Positions 46,647 through 60,784 are shown, counted from the stretch's first letter. The stretch is 64,000 nt of DNA from Rhytidiadelphus loreus (GCA_947034895.1 OX344762.1:24036760-24100759), one strand, 5' to 3'. The notes: a model not told the origin generated them from the letters alone. Numbers and translations are program-made.

Positions 46647-47440
46647 GCAGGATTTAGGGTTTAAGGTTGCTTGAAACGCCCTTTGCAACCCGTTTTTTGG
46701 TAAGCTCGATGGCTGTTGTCGACGGGATACATTTTCTGGGGTTCCACTAGAAGGGAAACATTCATCTTGGTTAATGTGCAAATTTAGGTTGCTGGGAAAG
46801 ACACTGCATCTGCGGTTGTTTGTCGAAGGTTTTTGTGTAAACCCTACTGACATGATCGTGACATCCTGGGCCTTTGCACTACAGCAGGTAACCCTTTATT
46901 AGATCTTGTGGTTTGTTTTGGCACTTGGATTGTGCCATCGCTCCTCAGACTTCAGACTCATGTTTATAGTATCGTGATCAATTTTGAGACAAGGTTGCCA
47001 TCTCTTCTGTATATTGATTGTCTGCTTCCTCAATCCTGTTTTACGTGCAGCCTAATTATTTAAATAGTCCCGTGCTCGACCAGGGCGTCTACTTGGTCTT
47101 GCGGAGGTGTGAGCGGGATTTAGGGTTTAGGACTATGTCCTTTCCAGAGTTCACGGGATCCATGGCTGTTGTCAACTCATCTTCTCGGGTAACAAGGGGG
47201 TTATTCACGCGTAAATTTAGATTTCTGCAGATGGCATCGTGTCTGACGTTTGTGCAACCTCACTGACATTATCGTGATGATGTCCGGTAGCTATGCTTTC
47301 AGGTAACCCTGCTTTAGAACTTGTGGTGTGCTATTGACTGTTCGGATTTCAAACCCTAATGTTTACAAAATCATGATCAAGGTTGCCAGTTATCCGACTG
47401 TGCCTTTCCTCAATTGCGTGTTCGTACTTCGTACCAAGCT
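46585..47440 (+). repeat. Tandem duplication of the RPB8 3' end and flank
   Basis: Unit 1 (46585-47050) covers the last 20 RPB8 codons and the following 400 bp. Unit 2 (47051-47440) repeats the same order: GTGCTCGACCAGGGCGTCTA, GTGTGAGCGGGATTTAGGG, ATGGCTGTTGTC, ACTGACATTATCGTGAT, CAGGTAACCCTG, then AAGGTTGCCA. The copies are well diverged (perhaps 25-30 percent) with small indels. Confidence 0.8.
47051..47120 (+). pseudogene. RPB8 C-terminal fragment in the second duplication unit
   Basis: This fragment matches the last 20 codons of RPB8 (NYLNSPVLDQGVYLVLRR against [18 protein letters not shown]). The frame is intact over that stretch but the stop codon position has shifted. There is no start, so it is not a gene. 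Some open frames in this area reach further only by chance. Confidence 0.75.
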
Positions 47441-48173
47441 TCAGGCACCTATTTATACGTAATCAGGTTTGGTGAGCCGTTCAGGGTCTGGGTGGACGAT
47501 TGGTCATCGTCTACCTGCGATGCAGCAATAGCCTTAAATGCATTGGGGAGCTGTGAAAATGAAGAAAAGTAGGGTTTGGGGCGCTGTTCGATTGTAGTTC
47601 ATTTTCTGAGCATCGTCGAGACATCGATGGGCTTTTTGCTGTTGAAACCTGTACCCTGGTGACCTTGTTAGTCTTAGTATGCCCTTCAATGGTTTAGAAT
47701 GCTCGACGGGAAAGCCGGACCGTTAGTGCGGTGCCTGTATAGAATTTCGGTTGCTCTCCAAAATCGCATGCCTAAATCACCATGGAACAAACCGAAAGAG
47801 GGGGCTGATATGGATACAAAATGAGTGAGGATTTCAATATGCAACTTGAGTAATTTGCCACTTTTTCAAAATTTGGAATTACATGAAATATTGGTGACCA
47901 CACTACGCTAACTAGAATACTCTGGACTCACTCAGAAACTGTTCAATACAAACTCCTGATCTATTTTATTATTGCAACACATGGTCATGATACACGTGGT
48001 AAGAAGATTAGAGTCTTACCGTCAGGTACTCTCCAACTCTTAGGTCTATCTGTAGCAACTATGATACATTGGACAGTAACAGAAGTAAATTGAATACATC
48101 TGCTACTAGCTAGTACCTGCCAACTAAGATATCAAAACATCTACAGTTATAGGGCACCAGATGTTATGCAGGT
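47441..48173. other. Spacer between the convergent RPB8 and PI4K-alpha genes
   Basis: No coding signal was seen on either strand. It should hold the 3' end of the RPB8 transcript and, at its right edge, that of PI4K-alpha. Confidence 0.5.
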
Positions 48174-48179
48174 TTATTG
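48174..48179 (-). terminator. Candidate poly(A) signal AATAAA of PI4K-alpha
   Basis: TTTATT on the plus strand reads AATAAA on the minus strand, about 70 bp downstream of the PI4K-alpha stop codon, a suitable distance for a short 3' UTR. Confidence 0.45.
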
Positions 48180-48249
48180 TGTATCTTAACAAAGAATAAA
48201 TGCCATTGTCCCGGGAAAGGATTACATGGCTGGGTTCGAGCTGTTCAAC

Positions 48250-51200
48250 TTATCTTTCAATACCCTGTTGGAGGTATTGTATCGTATCATAGCCGGCTGT
48301 ACTCCACTTATTGTATGCATCTGCACACGTCTTCATCATAAAATTCGCGGCCTCTCGCTCACTCATCTCGGGATGTAAACGTTTCCGCAAGTTCCCAATG
48401 GGATCACCCCGACTGAAGCACGGAAGACCACTGTCCACCATGAGAAGAACCGTGTTCACTATGCCATCCATATGATTCCTTGCTGCCAAGTAGCCCTTCA
48501 CACACAAACTGTCACAATACAGATCCGTAACACTGGGTCAGTCATACTATCGATAGAAGAGCGTCTCACAGATCGCAGACAAAGTTCAGTTCAAAACTGT
48601 TATCTATGCCCTTGAGGATGACAGAAAAGGGACCTACAAGGACTGGTTTCTGGTAGTTGGTGCATATGCGCTTTCCAATCCAATCAAACTGGACGACAGA
48701 ATTTATTCAGGAAAATGGGCTTGCAGATGAAGCCATTATGGCAATAGGTGATTACCTCACGAACTGGTCCCAAGATTCACTTCTCATGTGGCCTGAGGGA
48801 TCAATGAGCTGAGTCATTTCGTGACTCAGCTTGAATTGTGCACTTTCGAAGCGCATGTTACCACCAGGAGATGTTTCCAAAATAAACCCAAAGTCGATGT
48901 GTACAAGCCTCCCCTCACTGCGGACACGGAAAATATTTCATTGTAAGAAACGCCAGAGACTACTAGAAAATTTACCAGAAATACTAGAGAGCAATCCCAG
49001 GTCCTTAATCTACAAATGCAGCACAATTAGGGACAATTTCCTTAATGAAAGAAACACAATACTAGCATATCGGAAGCAGGAAGTGTTACTTGTCAAAAAG
49101 CAGGTTGCCGTTATGTCGATCCTTTGGCTGCAGGAGAAGACTTGCCACAGCGTAGCCAGCACTGCTAACAATGAAGTTGTTCCGTGCCCTTTCAAAACCA
49201 TCAGAGCCCACGGGCCCATACTCTTGTTGATAAATCTCAAACAAACCACCATCAGTCACTTCTCCCATTTGATTCCTACTCCGTGAATTTGGAACAACCT
49301 GCGTCCAAACCAGTGCCTATCAATATTGTCCAATTGGTGTAGAGAGAATTTCAGCCATGGCAGGGACAACATAAGCAGGAAATATGGCCGATGTGTAATA
49401 CGAATGAACTTGGGTCACATGACTAACAATAAAACTGGACCTTGAGGTCTTCATCGATATGTATAGGCAATTGATCACATGGTGAGCTATGCCCCTTATC
49501 AAACAACATAATAATAACAGGCCTGTCACTTGTAAGCGCAAAGTTAACATATAACTGCCTATTGAATCGAACATGTCTCGGCTTTGATTCAGGTTTCACC
49601 TAAGATTTTCGACCAATATGTAAGAGATCGAACGAGATACCTCAATAATTCCTCTGCCATAGCCAGTTGGAAGGACCCCATAAGGGAAAAGGTAAAGGTT
49701 GACACCAACTGCTAGCCAGATCTCTTTCAAGAGAGCAATGACCTGAAGAGCCAACACATCCTGACGACAATCATCCCCAACCTGTGCATTTCCAAGGTAA
49801 TAATGATTACAAGCAAGAAATATATGCAAAACGTGTAAACACCACGACGTTGAGCAACCACTACAATTCGCCTTCCAATCTAATACCCACTCGATGTAAG
49901 GATACAGAAAATCCCGGTATATGCAAGCACCTCAATCAACAAATTTCAACAACAGTCTAAAAGTACCAACCTTAAAAATGCATGCTTGCCGCATCAAGTG
50001 GTTATGGTCTCCTTCTTTGTCCACCACGTCAAAAGTTATCATGATAGGCACTTTCGCTGCAGACTGTAAAGGGATACCACTGTCAAGCTCAATGCCCTTA
50101 ACAAGTTTGGTAGGATCAGTGGGCAGATAAAGCGCATCACCTTCCACTTTGATCTTCTCCAATTCCCTGCATGGAGCAGTTTGCAAAGGCCGTTAATTGG
50201 GGAATGCAGAATTCTCCGTTAATTCCAGATTTGAAATACAATGACAACTTGGCATAATACACTCCTCTCAAGTTGCTCACGAAAAGGTATAGAAGATTCC
50301 TTAGGATAACATTTAAGTTCAATCCTAAAACAAACAGAAGACGAAAGGGTCCACATAATAAAATCTAGGAGTTCAAACAAGTGCAAGGAGTTGGCAATAG
50401 TAGAACCATGTGTACCCATGACCAAAATGATAGCTCACAGCTAAAAGCAAAAGGGCCCTTGGCTCAAACTACGCAATAATGTTATCGAGACATTGGAGGA
50501 CTCATTGCCAACTGAGGTAAGATAGAGAACGACTCCAGCATTAGAAAAACGACACCTACGAAAACTAACTCTTAGTACATATGTATGATGATCACTTATT
50601 CGAGCTAACTGGAAAGCTTAAACGCAACATGACCAAAGAGTAAGGAGAGGCAAGAAGCAAACTATTTTCTGAAAACTATGGCTGACTAGATTTACTTCTG
50701 AGACAATATTCAACGGATCCTAATAGAAAACACCTACTTAAGGAAACCTCAGATAAATAAGTCTAAGAGGAAAAGCATCTTCAATTTGGCCACCTGGAAT
50801 CATGTAAAGAATAATAATTTACCTGCGGATTCCTGCACGGCGAGACTCCTTGGGCACGGGAAAAAGCACACCGGATATTGACGTAACTTTATCAAAAAAA
50901 CGAAATTCTTCTTCATATATAGTGAGGGCTTCAGCGGTGAAGCTCTCAATGATACGGTTTTTCACTCTTGGTACAATCTCGTACAAGCCATTCTGCCAAA
51001 ACATCCCAATCAGCCCATCAATAATCCTTACGCCGACAAATCTCCCTTGAAAATGCAGAGGTATGACAATCACTCTTGAAAGCCTGAGTAAAGCTGTTTT
51101 CACTAGAAACGTAAACCTTTACTATGCCATCTGATACTGAAAAGGGGTACAACTTCTGAAGCATAAAAATCAGTCCAATATCCTTAGAGCTGGATGTTTC

Positions 51201-54200
51201 CTGTACCTTCACATTAATACCCTCCTTTGCTGCTTCTTCTGCAGGTGGAGCCTCTTCACCCTGCAATTCCGTGAAAAAATTATCAACTTTCAAGAGAACA
51301 TTAAAACCAAAAAATAATTTACTTCATTCCAGTTTCAGACCACCACTGAGGCGGCTGACATTACCTGAAGTTGCCATATTAGAATATGAGCGAATAGGTT
51401 ACTCCTGCGCGCAGCAACCATTAAGTAACCTTCCACCAGCCCCTGAAACCAGATACAAAAGCAAATGTCAGAAATTGCTACTGCAAGACTGTATTGACAT
51501 TTGTATCATTGGGTCATAAATTTCTCCAAAGCACCAATGCATGCTAAATGCTCAAATCATATGGGAAGTTTAAGAAAACTCGCCATGATGCATAGATTTC
51601 TCTCCTAGACCAGAAAGTTAAGAAGGATGTTTACCCCATGATCATAGCGTAGAGCCTGTACAAGCTGAGGCATAAAGAACGTAACTCGCTCAGGTGGATA
51701 TGATTCCATAACACGCAGCACATAAGCCATGACACGAGGGTGGCCCTTGAAAGGTGGAGTTAAGAACTCAAGAGCGTGAGTAATAGAGCATAATGCCCAG
51801 TGAGGAAGCCAATTCAATGCTTCAGAATCCTCATGCGCGGCTGTAGGTGTTACAACATATCGTAGGGCCTCCGGTACATTGATCAAGTCTGGGATATGTG
51901 CCTGGCTTAAGACAAGATGAAAATAATTGGTACCGAAATTGGACAGAAGTAAAGAAAAGAGGGCTATAACCTTTTCTCAAGCACAAGAGTCTGTACGGTA
52001 TACAATAGATCAGTCCAAATAAGAATGAAAGCAGACCTGGACCATGGACGTAACCTCTGTCCTTATAGCATATGCACCAGGAAAACGAGCGACAAGAGCC
52101 AAAGCGATACGTGGATCTATAGCCCAAGCTGTCTTCACATGGACTTCCCATGACTCCCAGTTGGACTTGAAACGAAGTTGCATGTTATCACTGTGCATTC
52201 CAAAAAGATTTGGTGTGAAGCACATCTCAACAATATGCCAAGCAAAGCGATGAATGGAAGAGACGCCCTGCAATAGGTTCAGTGACAAGGATAATAGGTT
52301 CCTTTACATCATGCCTGAATAAAGAAAGTTTTAATCGTAAAATATTATGTAGAAAGATGAGCCTACCTGAGAGGATAAGCCCATGTCTCCAGCCTGTCAG
52401 CCTCATGTTGGCAAAGCACCAATAGAAGTTTCCTCCTCTCTATAGCAGCTGAATCACTATTCGCCTTTCCCCAAACTGGATGATTGTTCACCTGATTATG
52501 ATGTGAGACAAAGAAGTCAACCCCAGGTCCAGGTCTCAGCAAACCTGTAAAGGGGAGCGAACTAGGCTTTGAGAACAGGTGGTTACCTGAGACTCTGCTG
52601 TACTTCTTGGCGAAGGCAGAGACGCACTTTTTGAAGACCGCTTGGACTGCACAGATCCTTCCCTATTGCTGTCAACCTCAGAGCTCTTCTGTGCAAGAAA
52701 CTGAGCAAAGATGCCTACAGATTGAGCTTCCTCCTTGGCCATGCCTTGCACAGCTACCTCACACCACCCAGGTTCCACCGAAAACCAGGCGAAAGCAGCT
52801 CTGTAAACACAGATGTACACTCGTCAGGACAAACTGTTTGAGCAGTGACTCGAAGTTTCCTGCTTTCCAAACACACCACATCAACAGTACTGTACATGCT
52901 ATTCCATTTTCACCATACTCCAAGTAGGTCTTGGACATCCTCTTGTCCGGAAAATGTACCAGCAGACAAAAACAGTCATTTCTATGAAAGTCTAGCCGAA
53001 GCAGAGAATACATGCAGACACAAAATATTGGCACAAATATTGGCACACTGCTCTGTTTGCAGCCGTAGTGCTGGCAAGGATTTGCAAACCTGTAGATTTG
53101 ATCGTGTAGCAAGTTTGCTCCAAAAGTTCCAGTACGATAGCCAATTTCACGTAGACAGTCGCACAGCTTCAGGCCCAAAAGCAATAACGTAAAGAAGGTT
53201 CCAGCAGCAGCTGGATGTGATGAAAAGTGTGATGCTGTTTGTATTGATCCTTGCATCATACGAGTAATTAAAAGCAACTGATCACTTCCTGAATACTTCA
53301 CCACCTGAAAGATGTCCAATTTAACAAATAATAAGTACTAAACCATCTAATCGGACAGACACTCATTGTCTATACGAACATAGTCACCTCCATTCAGAGA
53401 ATCATCCATGGATATTCCTTGATTTCTTGGACAGAAGATGGAAGACTCTCAATCTGGCAAGTGACAACTTGTAATGAAAGATCCTAGTCCCGAGAATGAA
53501 ATTTGTTTTGAAGTTGCCATGTTCAACTCAATATAGTTGATGCTGACATGAAATTGACTTTCAGACTAACCTCAAAGCGATCGAGGAGGAAACCCAACCA
53601 TAAACGATGTGCCATTATTCCGTCTACAGGATCACGTGAAGGAGAGGGTTGGGGGACACCAGCAGTCAGGTGGGGACGGAGCTCCGCTGGAGGACCAGAG
53701 TTGTCAATACCTCCAGCAAATAGACCCCGCCTGCTGGTAACAGTCCACAGCCAGGCATCCACAAGTTCTGCAAGAACGAGTGACCCAAGCTGAGGTGCTG
53801 CAGCTAGAAGCCATGTCCACACGAATAACCCCGTCTCCATCACCTCCACTGTGAAAATTTGAGCGGGACACCAACACAGAAGGCGCAGCAGTTGTGAGAC
53901 ACCTTCTGGAAGCGCGTCTGCACTAGCTCCCTGCAAGTAGAGACAGCTTCAGTTTTTCAAGTCGATCACAGGTTCAGTATGTAGCCTGTAAAAGGTGAAA
54001 AGTATTGAAAGGCTTGAAATCGAACAAAAACTGATCCTATCCTGGGAATCTGTACAATACCAGATTAGAAATAAGCAGAGCAGAAGCTTGCAAGCAAGTG
54101 GCCTTGAACTGTTCGCCGTCAACGCCCTGGCCAAGCTGGGAATTTGTCAGAAATTGCTGCATTTGTTGCACAAAACGAATTGTCAAAAAGGTCGCTGCAT

Positions 54201-57200
54201 CAGTTTTCACTTTCGAATCACCTGGAGTATGGTACCCCGATTGATTTGATCTCTCTTTAGAAAGAGACCCATTAATGACAGATAGTCCACCTAGATTCCC
54301 ATCAAGAAGCCGTTTCATGCTCACTATCTCAACAGATTTCACATTGGCGCTACTCATGCCGTCTCCTGTAGCTGCTGCAGCGGCTGCTTTTACAGCCGGT
54401 ACACTCGCCATGCTAGAGTTGTATGTTTCATATTCGATCTCAGAAAGTAAAGAAGACACCTTTTGCCAAGCACCCACTCGCCGAATATTTTCCTGGAAGC
54501 CATTCCGTAAACTTAATGATCTTGAACGTATATTACTTAATAAGAGTAGAATATCAAAGGTAGAAGATACAGAAAATTGCTGAAAAGATCCAAAATCGAA
54601 GCGACAAAATAGGAAAAGACAAGCAGAAAAGAGAAGGAGCAAAGATAAACAAATACAAAAAAAATCGGAACTTCTTCTGTGACCCTTGCACGTTGCGTGT
54701 AACACTTCATGCATTCTATGAAAACTATCAACTTACACTACACCCAACACCTCGTAAGTGAACTTCAGTACCTGCAGCAGGCCTTGGGTGGTGCAGGGAG
54801 CGAAGAGGAGGGCACGAGTGAGCCACTCCTTTACACGTTGATGCGTATGAAGCATCGTTGGCCGAGAGGTGAGATTTGAGCGGCTCTCTCCTTGGCGAGC
54901 TCCTGTTTGCTCGGAAAAAAGACGAAGGAGTGCCTCCAAACATTGGCCATTCCACAGCACCTACGTATTGGAAATTTTAGGACACGAGGTGCATAGAAAG
55001 ACAAGATAATAAAAATAAAACTTGAAGAAGCCACAGGAGATTTCATGCCAATCTATTTTAGTATGCCTAAACTCAAAGATGCTGCATCATACAAAGACTC
55101 ACCTGAGGAAACTTATCTCTGAGCTGGATAAGAAGACTGTCAGCAAGTTCACGTACTGCTTCCTCACGATGTGTCAGATGCTTGATCAGAAAGCACGCAT
55201 GACAGACCAGCACACTCTCTTTGTCAACAACCTCATCACCACTAGTTGCAACCTGTTTTTCCTGTAATGACGATTAAAATATTTAGTATCTAGATTGATA
55301 ATCCATTGCCTGCATTTCAATTTCATAATACTCTTCAAAGACTGGACGCAATAGTTTCATTGCCATGAGAATTTAACAAGGATGCACCGTACGAGAAAGA
55401 CAAGCTTGCACAGAAGGAAGAACAGCCGTGGGGAAGGTTAAACTGTAACAAATTCTCTCCAGAAACATACCAGCCACGTCAAAGCTGAATCAAAAACACA
55501 ATGAACCGTTGCTGTAAGACACTGGTATAGATCAGGAGGCAGGTTTGGGCTCTCCAAATATTTGAACACGCAAGTCAACAGACTGATGTGATCAAGGTCC
55601 CCACTACTCCTTTTAATGACACCTCCTTTGTGGCTAAACCGCAAGATCTCCAAAAATGCGACAACCAAAAGGTAGGTGGCCTTCACACCTGAGACAGAAC
55701 CAGTGCAAGGGTTAAAATTCATGAAGTTCAAAGAACAAATTGAGCATATAAAGATCAGTCAGTACAATCAACAAGAACCTGGAACGCTGTCAAGTGTCGA
55801 ATTATCTACAATAGAATGCATGCATCCCATCATCAAATACATTCCATACCAGCAACAGTTCAATCAGACAGGAGCCCATTGTTCTGCTGTTAATCGAAAA
55901 AATGTAGATGAAAAGAGTGCAACTCTTAAACTATCACAGCTCTCAAAGATTCTTCAGGTCTAGCATACGTCGGATGAATCTCCAAGCACCTCAATCACTG
56001 CATTGGCACACTTGAGCTGCTTTTCGTTGAAATTTTAAATCAAAATCAAAACTCTCAAATCTTCAATTCAAGTCTGATGAATAAGGCATCTGCATAATGC
56101 AAAATTCAGGTTCATAGTGCCACTCTGAATCATCCTCGAATATATCACACAACTAGACAGACCAACAAAGAGTCATTCCGCAAGTGAAACATGGGTCACC
56201 AAGACACTGTGACAAGTCTGTGAATATAAAGCAGCAGACGAGAATACCTGAGAGATTACTAATAGATGAGCCACTTAAGCGTCCACCAATTGCAGCGGAG
56301 AGAAGGCCACGTTGCAACGAAGAACTTCTGTCCTTCCCACTCCCGTTTTTGGTCTTAGTATTGTACAGCGCAACTAGCTCAACTTCGTCCTCCAGCCACT
56401 TCAGCGAGGTCACCACCTGATTCCAGACTCCCACATGATCAACGTAGCCCTACAATCCTTAAAGATAACAGAGTGTTTGAACTAGAAGATTGAAAGAAGT
56501 ATAAGAGTTCAATAAAATCAAGACAAAAAGCTGCGCTACGAGAGGCTCTTTCGCTGTAGCACTGGCTCGGTTTTCAAGTAACAAAGGTCCTAATCAAACT
56601 CCCTAACACGTAGCTTCTGTCAATGCCAAGTCTCCTCCCCTTCGGTCCAGAGTCAATAAAGAAAAGGACTGCTCATTTGCTTCCTGATACAAGCATGCCA
56701 AAGGACATGTTAGAAGCAAAACTTGACTTACAAGAGGCGGAGTAGATTCGGTAAGACGATAGACAGCGCTCAACCATTCCCCATTTCCAGAGTACGGGCC
56801 TGACACTGTTTGAATGACGCTGAGGACCCCGGGACTAGTTACGCTCCTACTTTTGCTCCCGTTTGAGCTACCGCTTCTGCTCCCAGTTAAGCTCATAGAC
56901 CTAGAGTATTTCGTGCGCTGCTGGGTATTCTGAATCGGAGGGGCTAAGCCGTAAAGAACAACGTAGAACCACAAATTGCGAAACAGCTTCTGCAGTGAAG
57001 TGTCAACATCCTGAATTGGTTGCAGGTCGGAGCATATTTCTGCAACTGCGGGGAGGAGAGGCCCAAGATAATCAGCTCCATTTCTGCGAACAAAAAGTAC
57101 ATCAGACTCTGAACTACCCTATACGGCGATCACAAGCTAGTAGGAAACATAAATTTTGAACCCTCTGGCATAAGCACACGGAAATTCCTCATTAACACAC

Positions 57201-60200
57201 TAACCTGCCAAGCTTTGATTCAACAATCGAGCTCACATCAGAGCAAAGAGTCAGAAGTCGCTGCCGATAATCGGAACGGAGCTTTGGTTCTTTTAAGCCT
57301 TGTGCAATGTGCAAGAAAGCTGAAGGCAAAGTCTGAAAAGCAACCCTCACATGCAATTAGTGTGTGATCCGAAATGCGTAACTAGCAGAAGTCAAGACAT
57401 ATTGCTCACCAACATGGTGAAGATGCTACAATCAAAATAAATAAGAACGAGGAAGAAAGAGTATTGCAAGTCAAGGAATAGAACAGATGACATCACACAT
57501 AGCTATCGACCTGGAAGAGCTCTGTTGTTGCTTCGGGAACAAGCTTCTTGCTTTCTCGTGAGCCAAGGGCAGCAATTTTCTTCAAATAGCTCATTGTTAA
57601 CAGGACTACAACCTCTCTATATGGTTTCTCACAACCCAAACAAGCCATCCGTGCCACTGCGTCAAGTACCTGCTCAATAAACAGTATAAATTAACTCAAA
57701 TACACATAAATCGTCTTGCACACATGAAGTGAATGTATATGAATGTATCCTAAAAACAAAATACTGGGGAGGGCAAGCTTCACCTTTAGTCGCATAAGAC
57801 TAGGAGCAGAAGCATCGCCTTCTGCCAAGCTCTCCACAAAAAGTGGCATGATTAGATCCACAGCCTCTGGCTTGTTCAGCACAACCACCACATTTGCAAG
57901 CAGTGGTATCACGTTCAACTGTGTGACTACAGCTGTCTGCTTGAACTTTTTTTCCTGCCCAATACACAACCCAATCATCGGGGTATAAGAGCGAGACGTT
58001 GATGATTTGTTAATTAAATATGCCCTTCACCTTCTCAAGTTTCAAAATATGCAGCAGTCAAACAATTTCCCAATGTCCAAAAATATCTACCCCAAAGAAA
58101 GCCCAGCAGCAATTCCTAGAACCCGTAACAAAGCACTCACCTGTTCAAGACGTTCACGAACGTATGCAGCCAGCGATAAAAGAAACGAATCTATGGCAGC
58201 CCTGTCCACATCCCAGCTGGCTTCAATGAGGTCGCAAGTTGCCTTGGTGACACTTTCAGAAACAGGTCCCGGATATCCCTCAACCTGTATGCAAACTTAT
58301 CAGCAAGCCGGTTTGGTATGAAACACACACTGAATGTCCACGCTACGTTGAGGTACCTCACAGAGGTTCAACTTGTTCGAAATTCAATTAGTTTTCTCAA
58401 TAATAACAAAAAATTCTCCATTTCTAAAGCATTTGAGCGTGAATGACCATTGACCAGAATCCCCTATGCATTAATTTCAAACCAGTTGCTGTAGGATAAG
58501 CAATATGATACGATAAGGCCTTCCACGGAAGGTAATCCCTTAAGGATTGTTAGCTGTGCGAATTGATGAATTCAATCTGACGTAAACTTGATAGGTTAAT
58601 TGTCAATGTCAGTCAATCATCAAGCCCATTTCAGTCGATCACTACAAGACACACTTGACTCAAGAAAATCCGACTCATTCAAGGTTAGATCTCCTACAAC
58701 TATGAAAATAGTTGCTTCTCAAAATCAGATTCAGAACACAGAAGGTGTTTACGAAGTGGATGCTACCAAGATCTACTTACTTGAGAACAAGTTGTTAGTA
58801 CAAGTGACTTGATTCGTAAGAGAAGGACCCTCAGCATCTGGTTTCCTTGTGATGCACCTGTCGATATCCCATATAGAAGAGTTCCAAATAAATGTTCGCA
58901 AGTTCTCATTTTTCGCCAGGGAGATAATAAGCAAGCGTCTGCCGCATCCAGCAGCAATGCTAAGGTCTCTTGAGTAGGTCGCCTACAAGATCTACGATCC
59001 ACAGGACTCTTTGAGGGCCTGCCTTCTGTTTCTGATTTCAATAGTATATTTATCACGGTCACGGCGGCTTGTGAAGTTTGCAGCTTCATGTTCATTTTGG
59101 CAAACAGAGGGACTATATCCACTGGCCACTCACGTTTCCGAATCTGTAAAACAATTATGCACAAAACACCCCAGATAGGCTCATTGAAATAGTTGCTCAA
59201 CATCGTACAACTGCACATTATTAAACACAAAAACAAGAAGCCGATCGATTTTGAGTTGTTTGCACTCAACTATGCTGGAAGAGCAGCAGTTGGACGACTC
59301 GATAACTTTCGACAGAGGTTTCTCACGAGCAATAAGAAAAATCTAAAGAAAAAATACAGTGAAAGAATAAGGCGTGCCTTTAAAAGAGGTAGAAGTGCTC
59401 CAATCTGACTGATTGCCGTAATTTTCAACCGCGAAACCAGGTCCTCATCCGTCTCGATTTTCTCCAGGATTTGCACAATCAACCGGAAACCAAGATCCTG
59501 TCTCTCCAATGCCAAGACAGATTCTCCTTCCAACGCGATAAGACACAATCGAGTTCGGTTACTTGCTTCATGCTTTTCAAAATACTCAGAGCTACTAGTT
59601 CTACTTCCATTTCCATTTCCATTCATATGAAAAATATTACTGTCAGACTCCCGTCCGGGTGTCCCTATTCCAGGTGTAGACCTCGGAGTGAAGAAACCGT
59701 TGGCATCATGCATAGAAGGGCTGTCAACCACAGAGATCGAGAGAGCAGGACCGTCACTCATATACCCTTGAGCCGTCCTAAGATCCTTCATAGAGCTGGA
59801 CTTTCCATTTGACGATGACGGAGACGACGAAAAGAACCGTATAGGCGAGCTCTGAGACGACAAACTTTGAGTCGAGACACTCCGGCTCGATGCATCTATC
59901 GGTGTCAAAGGGAGCACAATCCAATACTGCAAGATACACTTTGCCAAGGAATCCGCATCAGCGGAATCTAAAGCTGGAAAATTTGATGCAAGAGCTGCAA
60001 GCAATGATCGAATAGCGGGATAACGCATCCATCTCAAACCATCCTCCTTTTCTTCCGTAATGTTCAAAACAAATCCTGTAAGCACAATGCTCACAGAACT
60101 TGCCACATCCGGCCATTTCACGCAAATGGCAGCCAAATACTCTAGAAGCTCTCTAAAGTAGCCATCAAACACTTCAGAAGTGAACGAAGCATGCCACGCC

Positions 60201-60463
60201 TCGTTTCGAGAGATGTTAGGGATTGCAGCGACGAACTGCAACACGACGGCCAACAATCCATCCAGATTCTCAGGCTCCCTCGACCGTGACAAATACCGTG
60301 CCGCATTCAAAATCCCGTTCACCTGCCGCATGGAAGGTCGAAACCCCGCATCCGAGAAGCTCTCGAGCGACGGACACTGGCTCCATAACAAAGGCAGCCC
60401 GTGAGACCATACGCCACTGTCCTCCGCAAGAAGGTCGCAGAGCTCCGTCAATGCCTTCTTCAT
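48250..60463 (-). CDS. PI4KA1: Phosphatidylinositol 4-kinase alpha (PI4K-alpha1), 26 coding exons
   Basis: Makes PI4P from phosphatidylinositol, mainly at the plasma membrane; the plant enzyme works in a complex with NPG, hyccin and EFR3-like partners. Exons in transcript order: 60463-59378, 59143-58781, 58284-58141, 57954-57784, 57669-57511, 57332-57205, 57083-56732, 56416-56248, 55688-55471, 55261-55103, 54960-54772, 54492-54061, 53930-53571, 53304-53090, 52800-52587, 52491-52367, 52190-52037, 51901-51635, 51442-51365, 51260-51207, 50992-50823, 50166-49971, 49781-49641, 49298-49090, 48917-48756, 48508-48250. They total 6174 bp, 2057 residues plus stop, with every junction in frame. The N-terminal solenoid opens with ALTELCDLL; later come [26 protein letters not shown] and [20 protein letters not shown]. 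Kinase residues: ATP lysine 1801 ([12 protein letters not shown]), catalytic loop KDRHNGN at 1907-1913, DFG at 1926-1928, end YLQQGIER. Intron 1 appears to use a GC donor. Confidence 0.96.
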
Positions 60464-60511
60464 GCCGTCGAATTTCCCACACTACATGGAAGCTCCTTAA
60501 ACCGAGACTCC

Positions 60512-60520
60512 TTAGGGTTT
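60512..60520. promoter_or_regulatory. Telo box TTAGGGTTT, PI4K-alpha leader
   Basis: This exact telo box (AAACCCTAA on the minus, gene-sense strand) lies about 50 bp upstream of the start codon. Confidence 0.55.
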
Positions 60521-60784
60521 ACCGAGAGCAGTTTGAAGTGCAATTTTTATTGGGTCTTCTGTTTCAAAATAGGTAGCAACGTGTTAGATGGCTGCAGTCC
60601 ACGACTTTGCCACTTTTCAGGGCGAGCAGATTCCAACCTAAATCAAAATCAGACCCTCTGCTCCCTACACTTACATGCAACACTAACGATAGTCACAATG
60701 CTACAGAACTCCGTTGATAGTCACTTGCATTTTCCCACCTCGGGAACAAAGAATCCTGGATATAGCTTGACACTGTCTTGCCAA

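Noticed and set aside
46251..46853. 200-codon minus-strand frame across RPB8
   Set aside because: It is antisense shadow of the conserved RPB8 coding region with no recognisable domain.
47018..47266. 82-codon frame including an RPB8-like C-terminus
   Set aside because: It lacks an ATG at the conserved part and is explained by the tandem duplication of the RPB8 3' end.
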